From Endozoicomonas euniceicola (GTDB lineage: Bacteria > Pseudomonadota > Gammaproteobacteria > Pseudomonadales > Endozoicomonadaceae): a DNA stretch of 64,000 bases. Made by a program: the position numbers and the translations under genes. Location of the stretch: the NCBI RefSeq assembly GCF_025562755.1, contig NZ_CP103300.1:5458501-5522500 (forward strand). The letters are read 5' to 3'. Shown in pieces: positions 8,334-16,376 of this stretch. The first letter of the stretch is position 1, and every line of letters begins with the position of its first letter. The notes under the pieces were generated by a model, which was not told the DNA's origin, made no database searches, and was given only the letters and a program-made list of their open reading frames with translations.

Positions 8334-9104
8334 ATGACTGCAAAACGGAAGCTTTGTTCAGCTTTCATGTTCGCATTGCTGAGTGTGATATTGTCGGGAT
8401 GCGTGTCCACAGACGGTCGGCCGCCGGATGAAAATCAGGCAGTCCGAAGTTATATCGATCTGGCCAGGGGGTATGTGCAACAGGGTTATACCGAAAATGC
8501 CATCAAACCTCTGAGCCGGGCTTTGGAGCTTCGACCCGGCTCGCCGGATGTGCATGCTATGTTTGCCCTGGTGTATCAGCTGCAAGGTGAAGACAAGTTG
8601 GCTGAACAGTCGTTTCGCAAAGCGCTTTCTCTCAGTTCCGGTTCGGCAGAAATACATAACAACTATGGTGCATTTCTTTTCAGCCAAAACCGTTTGAGCG
8701 AAGCTTACCGTCAGTTTACACTGGCTGGAGACGATGTTCGCTATCCTCAGCGCAGTCGCGTTTTTGAGAATATGGGGTTGGTGGCGCTGCAACAGGGGCG
8801 GCGCGGTCTGGCCCGGCAAAATTTTGAAAAATCCCTGAAACTGAATGCCAATTTGCCCAGATCCCGGCTGGAGCTCGCCTCTCTGCTGTATGAGCAGGGG
8901 GAGCACCCTCTGGCCTGGGAGCATTATCAGACATTTGTCACACTGTCGTCGCAGAATGAGCGTAGCCTGCAGCTGGGCATCAGGCTGGCCAGAGCCAACG
9001 GCGACAACAACGCGGCAGCCCGTTATGCTAATGAGCTGCAGCGTTATTATTCCAACCCAAAGGCGGGGCGGGATACCCGGAGTCGAAGCAGTTATGACTA
9101 CTGA
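8334..9104 (+). CDS. pilW: type IV pilus biogenesis lipoprotein PilW/PilF (TPR)
   Basis: A 256-residue outer-membrane lipoprotein of the PilF/PilW family that helps PilQ secretin assembly in type IV pili. Start chosen at ATG 8334 (GGGGAG upstream) because it gives a lipoprotein signal MTAKRKLCSAFMFALLSVIL with lipobox LSGC (C23). Tetratricopeptide repeats fill about 35-235, for example GYTENAIKPLSRALELRPGS and DKLAEQSFRKALSLSSGS. It overlaps rodZ by 11 bases, so the two are translationally coupled. This placement between rlmN and rodZ is conserved in gammaproteobacteria. Confidence 0.92.
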   Translation: MTAKRKLCSAFMFALLSVILSGCVSTDGRPPDENQAVRSYIDLARGYVQQGYTENAIKPLSRALELRPGSPDVHAMFALVYQLQGEDKLAEQSFRKALSLSSGSAEIHNNYGAFLFSQNRLSEAYRQFTLAGDDVRYPQRSRVFENMGLVALQQGRRGLARQNFEKSLKLNANLPRSRLELASLLYEQGEHPLAWEHYQTFVTLSSQNERSLQLGIRLARANGDNNAAARYANELQRYYSNPKAGRDTRSRSSYDY

Positions 9105-10149
9105 CTTATCAGAAACAAAGATTGATACAAAAAGTGAAAGCCTCTTGGATGAACCCGCAAATGTCGATGTCCGTTCGACACACGACCAGGAAAGAGAAGA
9201 AGGCTTAGAATCCCCGGGGGAGCGATTACAACGATTCCGTGAGCATAAAGGGCTGACAACCGAAGCGGTGGGGGAGGCTCTTAAAATTCCTGCGTCGTAT
9301 GTTGATGCCATTGAATGCAGTGCGTTTGATAAATTGCCGGGGCTGATGTTTGCCCGTGGCTACCTCCGAAGCTATGCCCGCCTGGTTGACCTTGATCCGG
9401 ATGATATTATTCACCGGTTTGATCTGTTCACCGGGGACAGTGGTAAAGAGACCCCCAGGTTATCGGAAGGGAAAGATGTAGAGATTCGCCGCCAGGTTTC
9501 TCCTGTCGTGAGTATTGGCGGTGCGGTCAGCATTATTTCTATTCTGCTGGTGGTGGCTTTCAGCTATTACAACTGGGGTGGTGGGCGTGAAGCCGATGCG
9601 GCAGTGGTTGCTGAAGTCTCGGAGCCCTCAGCGATACCAGAGCCCTCAGCGACACATGAGCCCTCAGCGACACATGAGCCTTTAACGCCTGAACTGACTG
9701 TTGCTGATTCGTCGCCTTTGATGACAGAGGCAGTGCCAGAACAGGCTGTGGATTCCGTTCAGCCTGATGAAGAGCCGATTGCTCCGGCGGTGTCTGACAA
9801 CGCCCCTGAGGATGCACTGAATAATGAGGCTGCTCAGACAACAGAGCAGGAAGTGTCGGGTATTGCTCCCGTTGAGTCGGCACTGCCGGATGAGACGCAC
9901 CTGGTGATTCGCTTTATTGAGGATTGCTGGATTCAGGTTCGTGATATGGCGGGCAAAAGCCTTTATACCGATGTGCAAAAAGCAGGCTCCACTCTGGATC
10001 TGGAAGTTCCTGATACCATTCAGGTGCGCTTTGGCAACGTAGCCGGTGTTCAGTCTGCCACCTTTCATGGCGAACCGGTAGAGGTGAAGGCCACTGAACC
10101 GGGTCGCAATGTGGTGAGCCTGGTGCTTGGCTCTGAAGATGCCGGTTAA
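9094..10149 (+). CDS. rodZ: cell-shape protein RodZ (HTH, TM, DUF4115)
   Basis: A bitopic inner-membrane protein of 351 residues linking MreB to the elongation machinery. Start is ATG 9094, overlapping pilW by 11 bases. The N-terminal helix-turn-helix (about 41-105) begins SPGERLQRFREHKGLTTEAV, followed by FARGYLRSYARLVDLDPD. One membrane segment lies near 137-160. A proline/alanine/glutamate-rich periplasmic linker includes a short tandem repeat of PSATHE (178-196). The C-terminal DUF4115 domain has HLVIRFIEDCWIQVRD and the typical NVAGVQSATFHGEPV. The gene that usually follows, ispG, is missing; hisS comes next after 106 bases. Confidence 0.93.
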   Translation: MTTDLSETKIDTKSESLLDEPANVDVRSTHDQEREEGLESPGERLQRFREHKGLTTEAVGEALKIPASYVDAIECSAFDKLPGLMFARGYLRSYARLVDLDPDDIIHRFDLFTGDSGKETPRLSEGKDVEIRRQVSPVVSIGGAVSIISILLVVAFSYYNWGGGREADAAVVAEVSEPSAIPEPSATHEPSATHEPLTPELTVADSSPLMTEAVPEQAVDSVQPDEEPIAPAVSDNAPEDALNNEAAQTTEQEVSGIAPVESALPDETHLVIRFIEDCWIQVRDMAGKSLYTDVQKAGSTLDLEVPDTIQVRFGNVAGVQSATFHGEPVEVKATEPGRNVVSLVLGSEDAG

Positions 10150-10255
10150 TCTGTATTTTGACTGTTATCATTAAGCCGGAACCGTTATAGTTGCTCCTTT
10201 TGCCCGGCCAGCTCGGTCTGGTCGGCACAGTTGAGGATTTAGAGGGCGTCAGAAG

Positions 10256-11527
10256 TTGGCAAAGCAACTGAAAGCTATTCGTGGCATGAACGATCTCCTG
10301 CCAGATCAGAGTCCGGCATGGCAATATCTTGAAGGTAAATTCCGGCAGCTGATGGCTAGCTACGGCTACAGCGAGATGCGTATGCCTATTGTCGAGCCCA
10401 GTGGCTTGTTCAGCCGTGGTATCGGTGCCGGTACCGACATTGTTGAAAAAGAGATGTACACCTTTGCTGACCGCAATGGTGAAAGCCTGTCAATGCGCCC
10501 GGAAGCCACCGCAGGCTGTGTACGCGCAGCGATTCAGCATGGCCTGCTGTATAACCAGGTTCAGCGTCTGTGGACGTCCGGCCCCATGTTCCGTTATGAG
10601 CGTCCGCAGAAAGGTCGTTACCGCCAGTTCTACCAGTTCAGTGTGGAAAGCTTTGGTATGGCCGGTGCGGACATTGATGCCGAGCTGATTCTTCTCACAG
10701 CCCGTTTCTGGAAAGAGCTGGGACTGACTGAGCATGTTCGCCTGGAGCTGAACACGCTGGGTACGCTGGAGGCTCGTCAGAACTATCGTTCAGCCCTGGT
10801 TGAGTACCTGACCCAATACGAGTCTGAGCTGGATGAAGACAGTCAGCGTCGTCTGAGTATCAACCCGATGCGTATTCTCGACAGTAAAGATGAACGTACT
10901 CAGGAAATCGTTAAAGGTGCGCCTGTTTTGCAGGATTACCTGGATGATGAGTCTCGTGAGCATTTTGAGACACTGAAGTGTATTCTTGATGCGGCAGGCG
11001 TTCACTATGTGGTAAATCCAACCCTGGTGCGAGGTCTGGATTACTACAGTCGAACCGTGTTTGAATGGATTACAGACAGCCTGGGTGCCCAGGGAACCGT
11101 GTGTGGCGGTGGCCGTTACGATGCTCTGGTGGAGCTGTTGGGCGGTAAGCCGACCCCTGCTGTTGGTTTCGCCATGGGACAGGAACGGCTGGTTCTGTTG
11201 CTGGAAACCCTGAATCTGATTCCGGATAGCGTGAACAAGACTATCGATGTTGCCGTCGTCACCCGTGGTGAGGGTGTGAGTGGGCGTGCCATGCCGGTGC
11301 TGGAAAGCATTCGCAACCGTTTGCCGGATCTTCGCATGCAGGTAAATTGCGGTGGTGGTTTCAAAGGACAGATGAAGCGCGCCTACAACAGCGGTGCGGA
11401 GTTTGCCCTCATTATTGGTGAAGACGAGCTGGCAGCCGGTACAGTCACCATTAAGCCTCTGACCGGTGATGAGCCTCAGCAGACAATGGACGTTAATGCA
11501 GTGATCGGGTACCTGCAGGCAAAGTAA
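10256..11527 (+). CDS. hisS: histidyl-tRNA synthetase
   Basis: A class II aminoacyl-tRNA synthetase of 423 residues that charges tRNA-His. It uses a TTG start at 10256, which gives the canonical N-terminus AKQLKAIRGMNDLLP; the first in-frame ATG would cut this motif. Motif 2 (TSGPMFRYERPQKGRYRQF), the histidine-A motif RGLDYYSRTVFEW and motif 3 (PAVGFAMGQERL) are intact, and an anticodon-binding domain forms the last 95 residues. It starts the hisS-yfgM-bamB-der block conserved in gammaproteobacteria. Confidence 0.97.
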   Translation: MAKQLKAIRGMNDLLPDQSPAWQYLEGKFRQLMASYGYSEMRMPIVEPSGLFSRGIGAGTDIVEKEMYTFADRNGESLSMRPEATAGCVRAAIQHGLLYNQVQRLWTSGPMFRYERPQKGRYRQFYQFSVESFGMAGADIDAELILLTARFWKELGLTEHVRLELNTLGTLEARQNYRSALVEYLTQYESELDEDSQRRLSINPMRILDSKDERTQEIVKGAPVLQDYLDDESREHFETLKCILDAAGVHYVVNPTLVRGLDYYSRTVFEWITDSLGAQGTVCGGGRYDALVELLGGKPTPAVGFAMGQERLVLLLETLNLIPDSVNKTIDVAVVTRGEGVSGRAMPVLESIRNRLPDLRMQVNCGGGFKGQMKRAYNSGAEFALIIGEDELAAGTVTIKPLTGDEPQQTMDVNAVIGYLQAK

Positions 11528-11602
11528 CCCTGATGCCTGTATCTGCGACTGTCAGATGCAGGTGGCTGAGATGATTAAAAAAGGTTTCTCAGGAGTAAGA
11601 GT

Positions 11603-12277
11603 GTGAACCGTACTGACGAAGAAGAAGTTGAGCTGCTTAAGCGCGTCTGGAATGAATATGGCAAGCCAGCCGTTTACGGTGTAGTGATTACCATGGCGGT
11701 TATTTTTGGCTACAAGGCTTATCAGAAGAATCAGCATGAAACCGCCTCTGCGGCTTCTGCCCTGTATCAGAATCTGCTGGAAACCACTCAGGCAGCTCAG
11801 ATGGCTGAAACCCTGTCAAAAGAGCAGAAAGCCACGATGACCCATGTGGTCAGCAATCTGCAGGACGACTACAGTGGTACCCGCTATGCTGCGTTCGCCA
11901 CCATGATTCAGGCTCAGCAGCAAGTGCTGGAGAATGACCTTGCCTCTGCCCGCGCTTCTCTGGAGTGGGTGCTGGATAACAAGCCTGAAGCGGAAGTGGA
12001 GCAGGTGGCTCGCGCTCGTCTGGCCCGGGTTATTCTGGGGCAGGGTGATGAACATGCGCAGGCGGCGCTGGATGTTCTGGCTGCTGGCAAGGCGGATGAG
12101 GCATTTATTGCAACCGTTGAAGGTGTGCGTGGAGACGCCTATGCAGCACTGGGTCAGCTGGACAAGGCGCGCGACGCCTACCAGAAAGCGCTGGACGCTG
12201 CCCGTGAACACGGAGAGTCCCTGCCTGTTCTGCAATTTAAACTGGACGATCTGGCAGCTAACGTACAAGAGGGCTAA
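11603..12277 (+). CDS. yfgM: YfgM-family TPR protein (SecYEG-associated periplasmic chaperone)
   Basis: A 224-residue single-pass membrane protein with a GTG start at 11603, just after CAGGAGTAAGA. The N-terminus NRTDEEEVELLKRVWNEYGKP is the DUF2133/YfgM signature. One membrane helix (about 24-41, AVYGVVITMAVIFGYKAY) precedes an alanine-rich TPR-like domain. In E. coli, YfgM associates with PpiD and the SecYEG translocon. Position between hisS and bamB is the conserved one; bamB starts 3 bases after its stop. Confidence 0.9.
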   Translation: MNRTDEEEVELLKRVWNEYGKPAVYGVVITMAVIFGYKAYQKNQHETASAASALYQNLLETTQAAQMAETLSKEQKATMTHVVSNLQDDYSGTRYAAFATMIQAQQQVLENDLASARASLEWVLDNKPEAEVEQVARARLARVILGQGDEHAQAALDVLAAGKADEAFIATVEGVRGDAYAALGQLDKARDAYQKALDAAREHGESLPVLQFKLDDLAANVQEG

Positions 12278-12280
12278 TGC

Positions 12281-13432
12281 ATGGAAAGGTTTTTCAGATC
12301 GCTACTGGTTGTCACCCTGTCACTGGGTGTGACGGCCTGTGGTATGTTCTCCAAGGATGAAGAAGAGGTTCGCACCCCTAAACCCCTGACCAGTTTTGAA
12401 GCCAGTGTTGAAATGAAACAGGTCTGGTCTCAAAGCATTGGTGAAGGTGTTCAGGGCGGTTATGAGCGGCTGAAACCTTCTGTTTTTGGTGATGTCATCT
12501 ATTCTGCCGGGGCTGAAGGTACTGTTTCAGCGCTGGAGGCTGAGACCGGTAAACGGCTCTGGAGTCGCAAGCTGGGTGTTCAGGTAGGTGGTGGCATTAA
12601 TGCCATGCAGGGCATGTTGCTGCTGGGTACCCTGGATGGTCGGGTGCTGGCTCTGAACGCTGAAGATGGTAGCGATCTCTGGGAAACCCGTGTTAGCAGT
12701 GAAGTGATTTCTGTCCCTCAGGTGAGTGGCGATACGGTGGTTGTGCAAACTATTGACGATACCGTTACGGCTATTAACGCAGAAAATGGCAAAATCATCT
12801 GGTCGCAGGAGAATCTGCAGCCAGCTCTGACGCTTCGTGGCTCCAGCTCTCCACGTATTGAAAAAGGTGCTGTTTTTGCCGGTTTCCACAGTGGTGAAGC
12901 CAGGGCTTATCGCATTGAAGACGGTACGCCATTGTGGGTCAGCAAAGTGGCTTTGCCGAAAGGCTCCTCGGAGCTGGAACGTATGGTTGATATTAACTCG
13001 TCACCACTGATTGTGGGGGATAACGTGTTTATGGTCAGCTATCAGGGCAATGCTGCCGCACTGGATATGTACAGTGGCCGGGTGCGCTGGAATCGTGAAA
13101 TTTCCAGTTACAAGTCCATGTCTTCCGGGTTTGGTTCCCTGTATCTGACGGATCAGGACAGTTATGTCAGTTCCATTGATCAGCGTACCGGTGCGGTTGG
13201 CTGGCGTCAGGATCAGCTGGAATATCGTCAGGTCAGTGCGCCGACTGCTTATAGCAGCTATGTGGCGGTAGGTGATCTGGATGGTTATGTGCATCTGCTG
13301 TCCCAGGTTGATGGCAGTGTGGCGGGTCGCTATAAAGTAGGGACAGCCATTAAGGCGCAGCCGGTAGCCGCTGGTGACCTGCTGTTTGTGCTGGATGCCA
13401 AAGGCAAGCTGTACGCACTGGATAGAAAATAA
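12281..13432 (+). CDS. bamB: outer-membrane assembly lipoprotein BamB
   Basis: A 383-residue lipoprotein of the BAM complex that inserts beta-barrel proteins into the outer membrane. The signal peptide ends in lipobox GVTAC, with C20 as the lipidated residue. The body is an eight-bladed beta-propeller with repeated PQQ-like blades, such as GTVSALEAETGKRLWSRKLG, GRVLALNAEDGSDLWETRVS and DTVTAINAENGKIIWSQENL. The gene starts 3 bases after yfgM and is followed by an intrinsic terminator at 13477-13516. Confidence 0.95.
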   Translation: MERFFRSLLVVTLSLGVTACGMFSKDEEEVRTPKPLTSFEASVEMKQVWSQSIGEGVQGGYERLKPSVFGDVIYSAGAEGTVSALEAETGKRLWSRKLGVQVGGGINAMQGMLLLGTLDGRVLALNAEDGSDLWETRVSSEVISVPQVSGDTVVVQTIDDTVTAINAENGKIIWSQENLQPALTLRGSSSPRIEKGAVFAGFHSGEARAYRIEDGTPLWVSKVALPKGSSELERMVDINSSPLIVGDNVFMVSYQGNAAALDMYSGRVRWNREISSYKSMSSGFGSLYLTDQDSYVSSIDQRTGAVGWRQDQLEYRQVSAPTAYSSYVAVGDLDGYVHLLSQVDGSVAGRYKVGTAIKAQPVAAGDLLFVLDAKGKLYALDRK

Positions 13433-13476
13433 TACTTAGCCAGAACCCTGTCGGTTCTGGTCGTTGGTCTTTCATC

Positions 13477-13516
13477 GGGCTGAATCCTGAAAAGGTTCAG
13501 CCCGTTTTGTGTTTTT
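13477..13516 (+). terminator. intrinsic terminator after bamB
   Basis: GGGCTGAA (13477-13484) pairs with TTCAGCCC (13496-13503) across an 11-base loop, followed by GTTTTGTGTTTTT. It closes the hisS-yfgM-bamB unit before der. Confidence 0.8.
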
Positions 13517-13638
13517 AAAACTGCTGTGAAAACCATAGGGTTCTTGCGGCAGTTCGTTTTAAAATGTTGCCGGGCTGCTTTTTGTTAAGAGATCCTCTGT
13601 TTAAAGAAAGCCTCCGGTGACGTTGATGGTAAGAGAAT

Positions 13639-15114
13639 ATGGTTCCTGTTATTGCTCTGGTGGGACGCCCCAATGTGGGTAAGTCCACCCTGTTTAATCG
13701 GCTGACACGCTCTCGTGATGCACTGGTGGCGAATGTCGCTGGTTTAACCCGTGACCGTAAATACGGTGAAGGAAAGATTGGTGCCAGTCCTTACATTGTT
13801 GTGGATACCGGCGGTATCAGTGGCGATGAGGAAGGCATTGACTCCGTTATGGCGGAGCAGTCCCTGGCGGCTATTCAGGAGGCAGATATCGTTCTGTTTC
13901 TGGTGGATGCCCGTGCGGGTCTGACGGCGGCGGATGAGATGATTGCTGACCATCTGCGTAAGCAGAATAAGCGTTATCATCTGGTACTCAACAAGACTGA
14001 CAGCATTGATGCCGATCAGGCAGAAGCGGACTTTGCTGTTCTGGGATTCGGTGAGGCATTCCATATCGCAGCCGTTCACGGTCGTGGTGTGCGTGGCATG
14101 ATTGATGGCGTACTGGAAGAGAACAAGGCGCTGAACCCGGAAGAGTTCGATGAAGAATACGAAACGGAAACGGTGAAAGCGCGCGGTATCAAAATTGGTA
14201 TCGTCGGTCGCCCGAATGTGGGTAAATCAACCCTCGTTAACCGCCTGCTGGGTGAAGACCGTGTGGTGGTTTATGACCAGGCGGGTACTACTCGTGACAG
14301 TGTTTATATTCCTTATGAGCGTTTTGGACAGGAATACACCCTGATTGATACCGCCGGTGTGCGTCGTCGTGGCAAGGTGCATGAGATTGCCGAGAAGTTC
14401 TCGGTGGTCAAAACCCTGAAAGCCATCGAAGACGCCAACGTGGTGGTGCTGGTGGTGGATGCCAGGGAAGGGATTGTGGAGCAGGATCTGCACATGCTGG
14501 GCTTTGTTCTGGATGCCGGGCGTGCGGTGGTGATTGCAGTCAATAAGTGGGATGGCATGAAGGAAGAAGAGCGCAAGCGGGTGAAGGAAGAGTTGTCGCG
14601 CCGTCTTGAGTTTATCAACTTCGCCCGGATTCACATGATTTCCGCGCTGCATGGTACGAACGTTGGACACCTGTATGAGTCGATTGACGAAGCTTACGAG
14701 TGTGCCACTCGTAAGCTGTCTACAAACCAGTTGACCCGGATTCTGGAAGACGCGGCAAAAATTCATCAGCCGCCTATGGTGCGTAACCGCCGTATCAAGC
14801 TGCGTTACTGTCACGCAGGGGCAATGAACCCGCCAACGATTATTATTCATGGTAATCAGACGGATGAAGTGCCTGCTTCTTATAAGCGTTATCTGGAAAA
14901 TACCTTCCGTAAAGTGCTGAAGATTATGGGAACGCCGATTCGTATTGAGTTCCGTACCAGCGAGAACCCTTATGAAGACCGTAAGCGTGAGCACCGGAAG
15001 AATACGGGGGAAGGCCGCAAGGTGACCCATAAGCGTCGTACCATTGAGGTCAGCGAGAAAAAGCTGAACAAGAAAAAGAAGAAGGTGCAGGCTCGCAGAA
15101 AAGGGACTTCCTGA
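13639..15114 (+). CDS. der: ribosome-assembly GTPase Der (EngA)
   Basis: An essential double GTPase of 491 residues acting in 50S subunit assembly. It has two complete G domains: GRPNVGKSTLFNRL with DTGG and NKTD in the first, and GRPNVGKSTLVNRL with DTAGVRRRGK and NKWD in the second. A KH-like C-terminal domain and a very basic tail (KKLNKKKKKVQARRKGTS) follow. An acidic linker (ALNPEEFDEEYETE) joins the G domains. A heptamer-repeat palindrome starts right after its stop codon. Confidence 0.97.
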   Translation: MVPVIALVGRPNVGKSTLFNRLTRSRDALVANVAGLTRDRKYGEGKIGASPYIVVDTGGISGDEEGIDSVMAEQSLAAIQEADIVLFLVDARAGLTAADEMIADHLRKQNKRYHLVLNKTDSIDADQAEADFAVLGFGEAFHIAAVHGRGVRGMIDGVLEENKALNPEEFDEEYETETVKARGIKIGIVGRPNVGKSTLVNRLLGEDRVVVYDQAGTTRDSVYIPYERFGQEYTLIDTAGVRRRGKVHEIAEKFSVVKTLKAIEDANVVVLVVDAREGIVEQDLHMLGFVLDAGRAVVIAVNKWDGMKEEERKRVKEELSRRLEFINFARIHMISALHGTNVGHLYESIDEAYECATRKLSTNQLTRILEDAAKIHQPPMVRNRRIKLRYCHAGAMNPPTIIIHGNQTDEVPASYKRYLENTFRKVLKIMGTPIRIEFRTSENPYEDRKREHRKNTGEGRKVTHKRRTIEVSEKKLNKKKKKVQARRKGTS

Positions 15115-15117
15115 GGC

Positions 15118-15240
15118 TTAGAATATACCGCTGTTGGCTGTTGGCTGTTGGCTGTTGGCTGTTGGCTGCTGGTTGATGGGTGTCGAGCAGCTAACAGCTA
15201 AAAACTAACAGCCAAAAGCCCGTTATATTTCTGATAGTTT
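15118..15240. repeat. heptamer-repeat palindrome, copy 1
   Basis: Beginning four bases after the der stop, the flank GAATATACC leads into about five tandem copies of GCTGTTG followed by complementary units (AGCTAACAGC, AACAGCCAAAAGCCC), so the transcript can fold into a long hairpin. It ends with GTTATATTTCTGATAG. Similar flanks and cores recur at 30724-30800, 41459-41520 and 48922-49170. Confidence 0.75.
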
Positions 15241-15261
15241 AAATGTTTTCCGGAGGCAGTG

Positions 15262-15585
15262 ATGAATCTGTTTGACAATATTCCCCAGTCATTACCGCAG
15301 GAATTGATCGAAGTTCTGGCTGAAGGCAAAGGGGTGACGATAGAGCGTATTGTTTCCAGAGGGCATGTGACGCCGGAAGCTGAGTGGTATGACCAGGATC
15401 GGGATGAGTGGGTGGTGTTGCTGACCGGGGCGGCGTCGCTGAAAATTGAAGGGAAGCAGGAGCTGATTCAGTTATCCCCCGGTGATGCCTTGCACCTGCC
15501 AGCCCATTTAAGGCACCGGGTAGAGTGGACCGATCCGGATCAGGATTCCTTGTGGATTGCAGTCCATTTTACCCCCATAAACTAA
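15262..15585 (+). CDS. small cupin-domain protein
   Basis: A 107-residue single cupin barrel. Start chosen at ATG 15262, five bases after CGGAGG, rather than the GTG directly before it. The second cupin motif is visible as LSPGDALHLPAHLRHRVEWT, with the glycine, proline and histidine pattern of metal-binding cupins, and ends DQDSLWIAVHF. The substrate is unknown. Its last 17 bases overlap the convergent ART-like gene. A diverged copy of its final 70 bases lies at 21365-21433, on the far side of the mobile-element cluster. Confidence 0.85.
   Translation: MNLFDNIPQSLPQELIEVLAEGKGVTIERIVSRGHVTPEAEWYDQDRDEWVVLLTGAASLKIEGKQELIQLSPGDALHLPAHLRHRVEWTDPDQDSLWIAVHFTPIN
15502..15570 (+). repeat. cupin-tail direct repeat, left copy
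   Basis: These bases, the end of the cupin gene, recur in the same orientation at 21365-21433 with about five mismatches. The two copies enclose the ART-like gene and the mobile-element cluster, like the flanks of an old insertion or tandem duplication. Confidence 0.8.
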
Positions 15586-16234
15586 AGAGTTTTTTAACCT
15601 TTTGAACACCCTTTATGCCTTTTTCATATTCCGGGTTTATAGCCAGGGATAAAGCGGTGGCCGGTGCCGAGCGCCAGCATGATTCTTCCGGAGAGTAGTA
15701 TTTGTCTGGCCATACCACCCCGACAATGCTTGTATTGGGGATCGCATGTGTAAAGTTTACATCGCAGATCCCGTTGGTGAGGTGTGGGAACCAGCTGCCC
15801 AGTGCGGACTGGGGAGTTTCTGCTACGGCAATGCCCTTGAACTCTGAGGCGTCAATGAGGTATACGTATCCGGCTTCTGCATCGACCCCATGGATGGTGA
15901 ACCAGCCCGCCACCTGTACGCAAATAGTTGTCGAAACGCCGCCCTTCATTCTTCTGCCGCTGGAACCTGCCGTCAGCGAGTGTACCGTGGGTTGGTCTGA
16001 ATAGATTTTTGCAAACCCTGCCTGAAAAATAATTTCCGGAGGTTTGATGTCACCTCGAAATACATAGCCGGTAAAATAATTTTGGATGCCATGCTGTTTT
16101 GAAGCGCTGCCAGCCTCGGAATGAATTGCACCTTCTAATAGAGTTGTGTCATGGATTTTAGTAGGGTCTTCCAGTCTGACCATATTGTCCTGGCGATAAA
16201 TATCAAAACTGGAATGAGAGCTGGGTTTGTACAT
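15569..16234 (-). CDS. ADP-ribosyltransferase-like protein (pertussis/cholera-toxin A type), possibly impaired
   Basis: A 221-residue protein. Start chosen at ATG 16234, after AAAGGAT; an upstream ATG at 16306 lacks a ribosome-binding site. Residues 58-74 read YVFRGDIKPPEIIFQAG, very close to the NAD-binding arginine region of cholera and pertussis A subunits (xYRxDxRPPxxIFxxGF). The STT motif follows at 101-103, then GYVYLIDAS. Where pertussis toxin has its catalytic Glu seven residues before IP, this protein has D158 (CDVNFTHAIPN), so activity may be altered or lost. There is no signal peptide. The family call is from motif comparison and is fairly strong; any effector role is inference. 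Its 3' end overlaps the cupin gene, and an IS element sits about 100 bases upstream. Confidence 0.65.
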   Translation of the reverse strand: MYKPSSHSSFDIYRQDNMVRLEDPTKIHDTTLLEGAIHSEAGSASKQHGIQNYFTGYVFRGDIKPPEIIFQAGFAKIYSDQPTVHSLTAGSSGRRMKGGVSTTICVQVAGWFTIHGVDAEAGYVYLIDASEFKGIAVAETPQSALGSWFPHLTNGICDVNFTHAIPNTSIVGVVWPDKYYSPEESCWRSAPATALSLAINPEYEKGIKGVQKVKKLFSLWG

Positions 16235-16334
16235 TTGCTTATCCTTTTGTGGATGCCAAAGTGCGATGGAATAAACAGAACTTCTTCCAGGTCGTTTCTC
16301 TATCATGCTTGCGACTAAATGGCAAGAGTGTTCG

Positions 16335-16344
16335 TTGGCTATAC
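16335..16344. repeat. 10-bp target-site duplication, left copy
   Basis: TTGGCTATAC here is repeated exactly at 21221-21230, directly outside the two ends of the ISAs1-type element. Eight to ten base duplications are normal for that family. Confidence 0.9.
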
Positions 16345-16376
16345 CAGGGCGATCTCATTTGGCACTAACTGCTTTG

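Noticed and set aside
8358..9311. 317-codon minus-strand frame across pilW and rodZ
   Set aside because: Antisense to two recognisable overlapping genes.
14227..15030. 267-codon minus-strand frame within der
   Set aside because: Antisense to der, which has all GTPase motifs; no ribosome-binding site or family resemblance.
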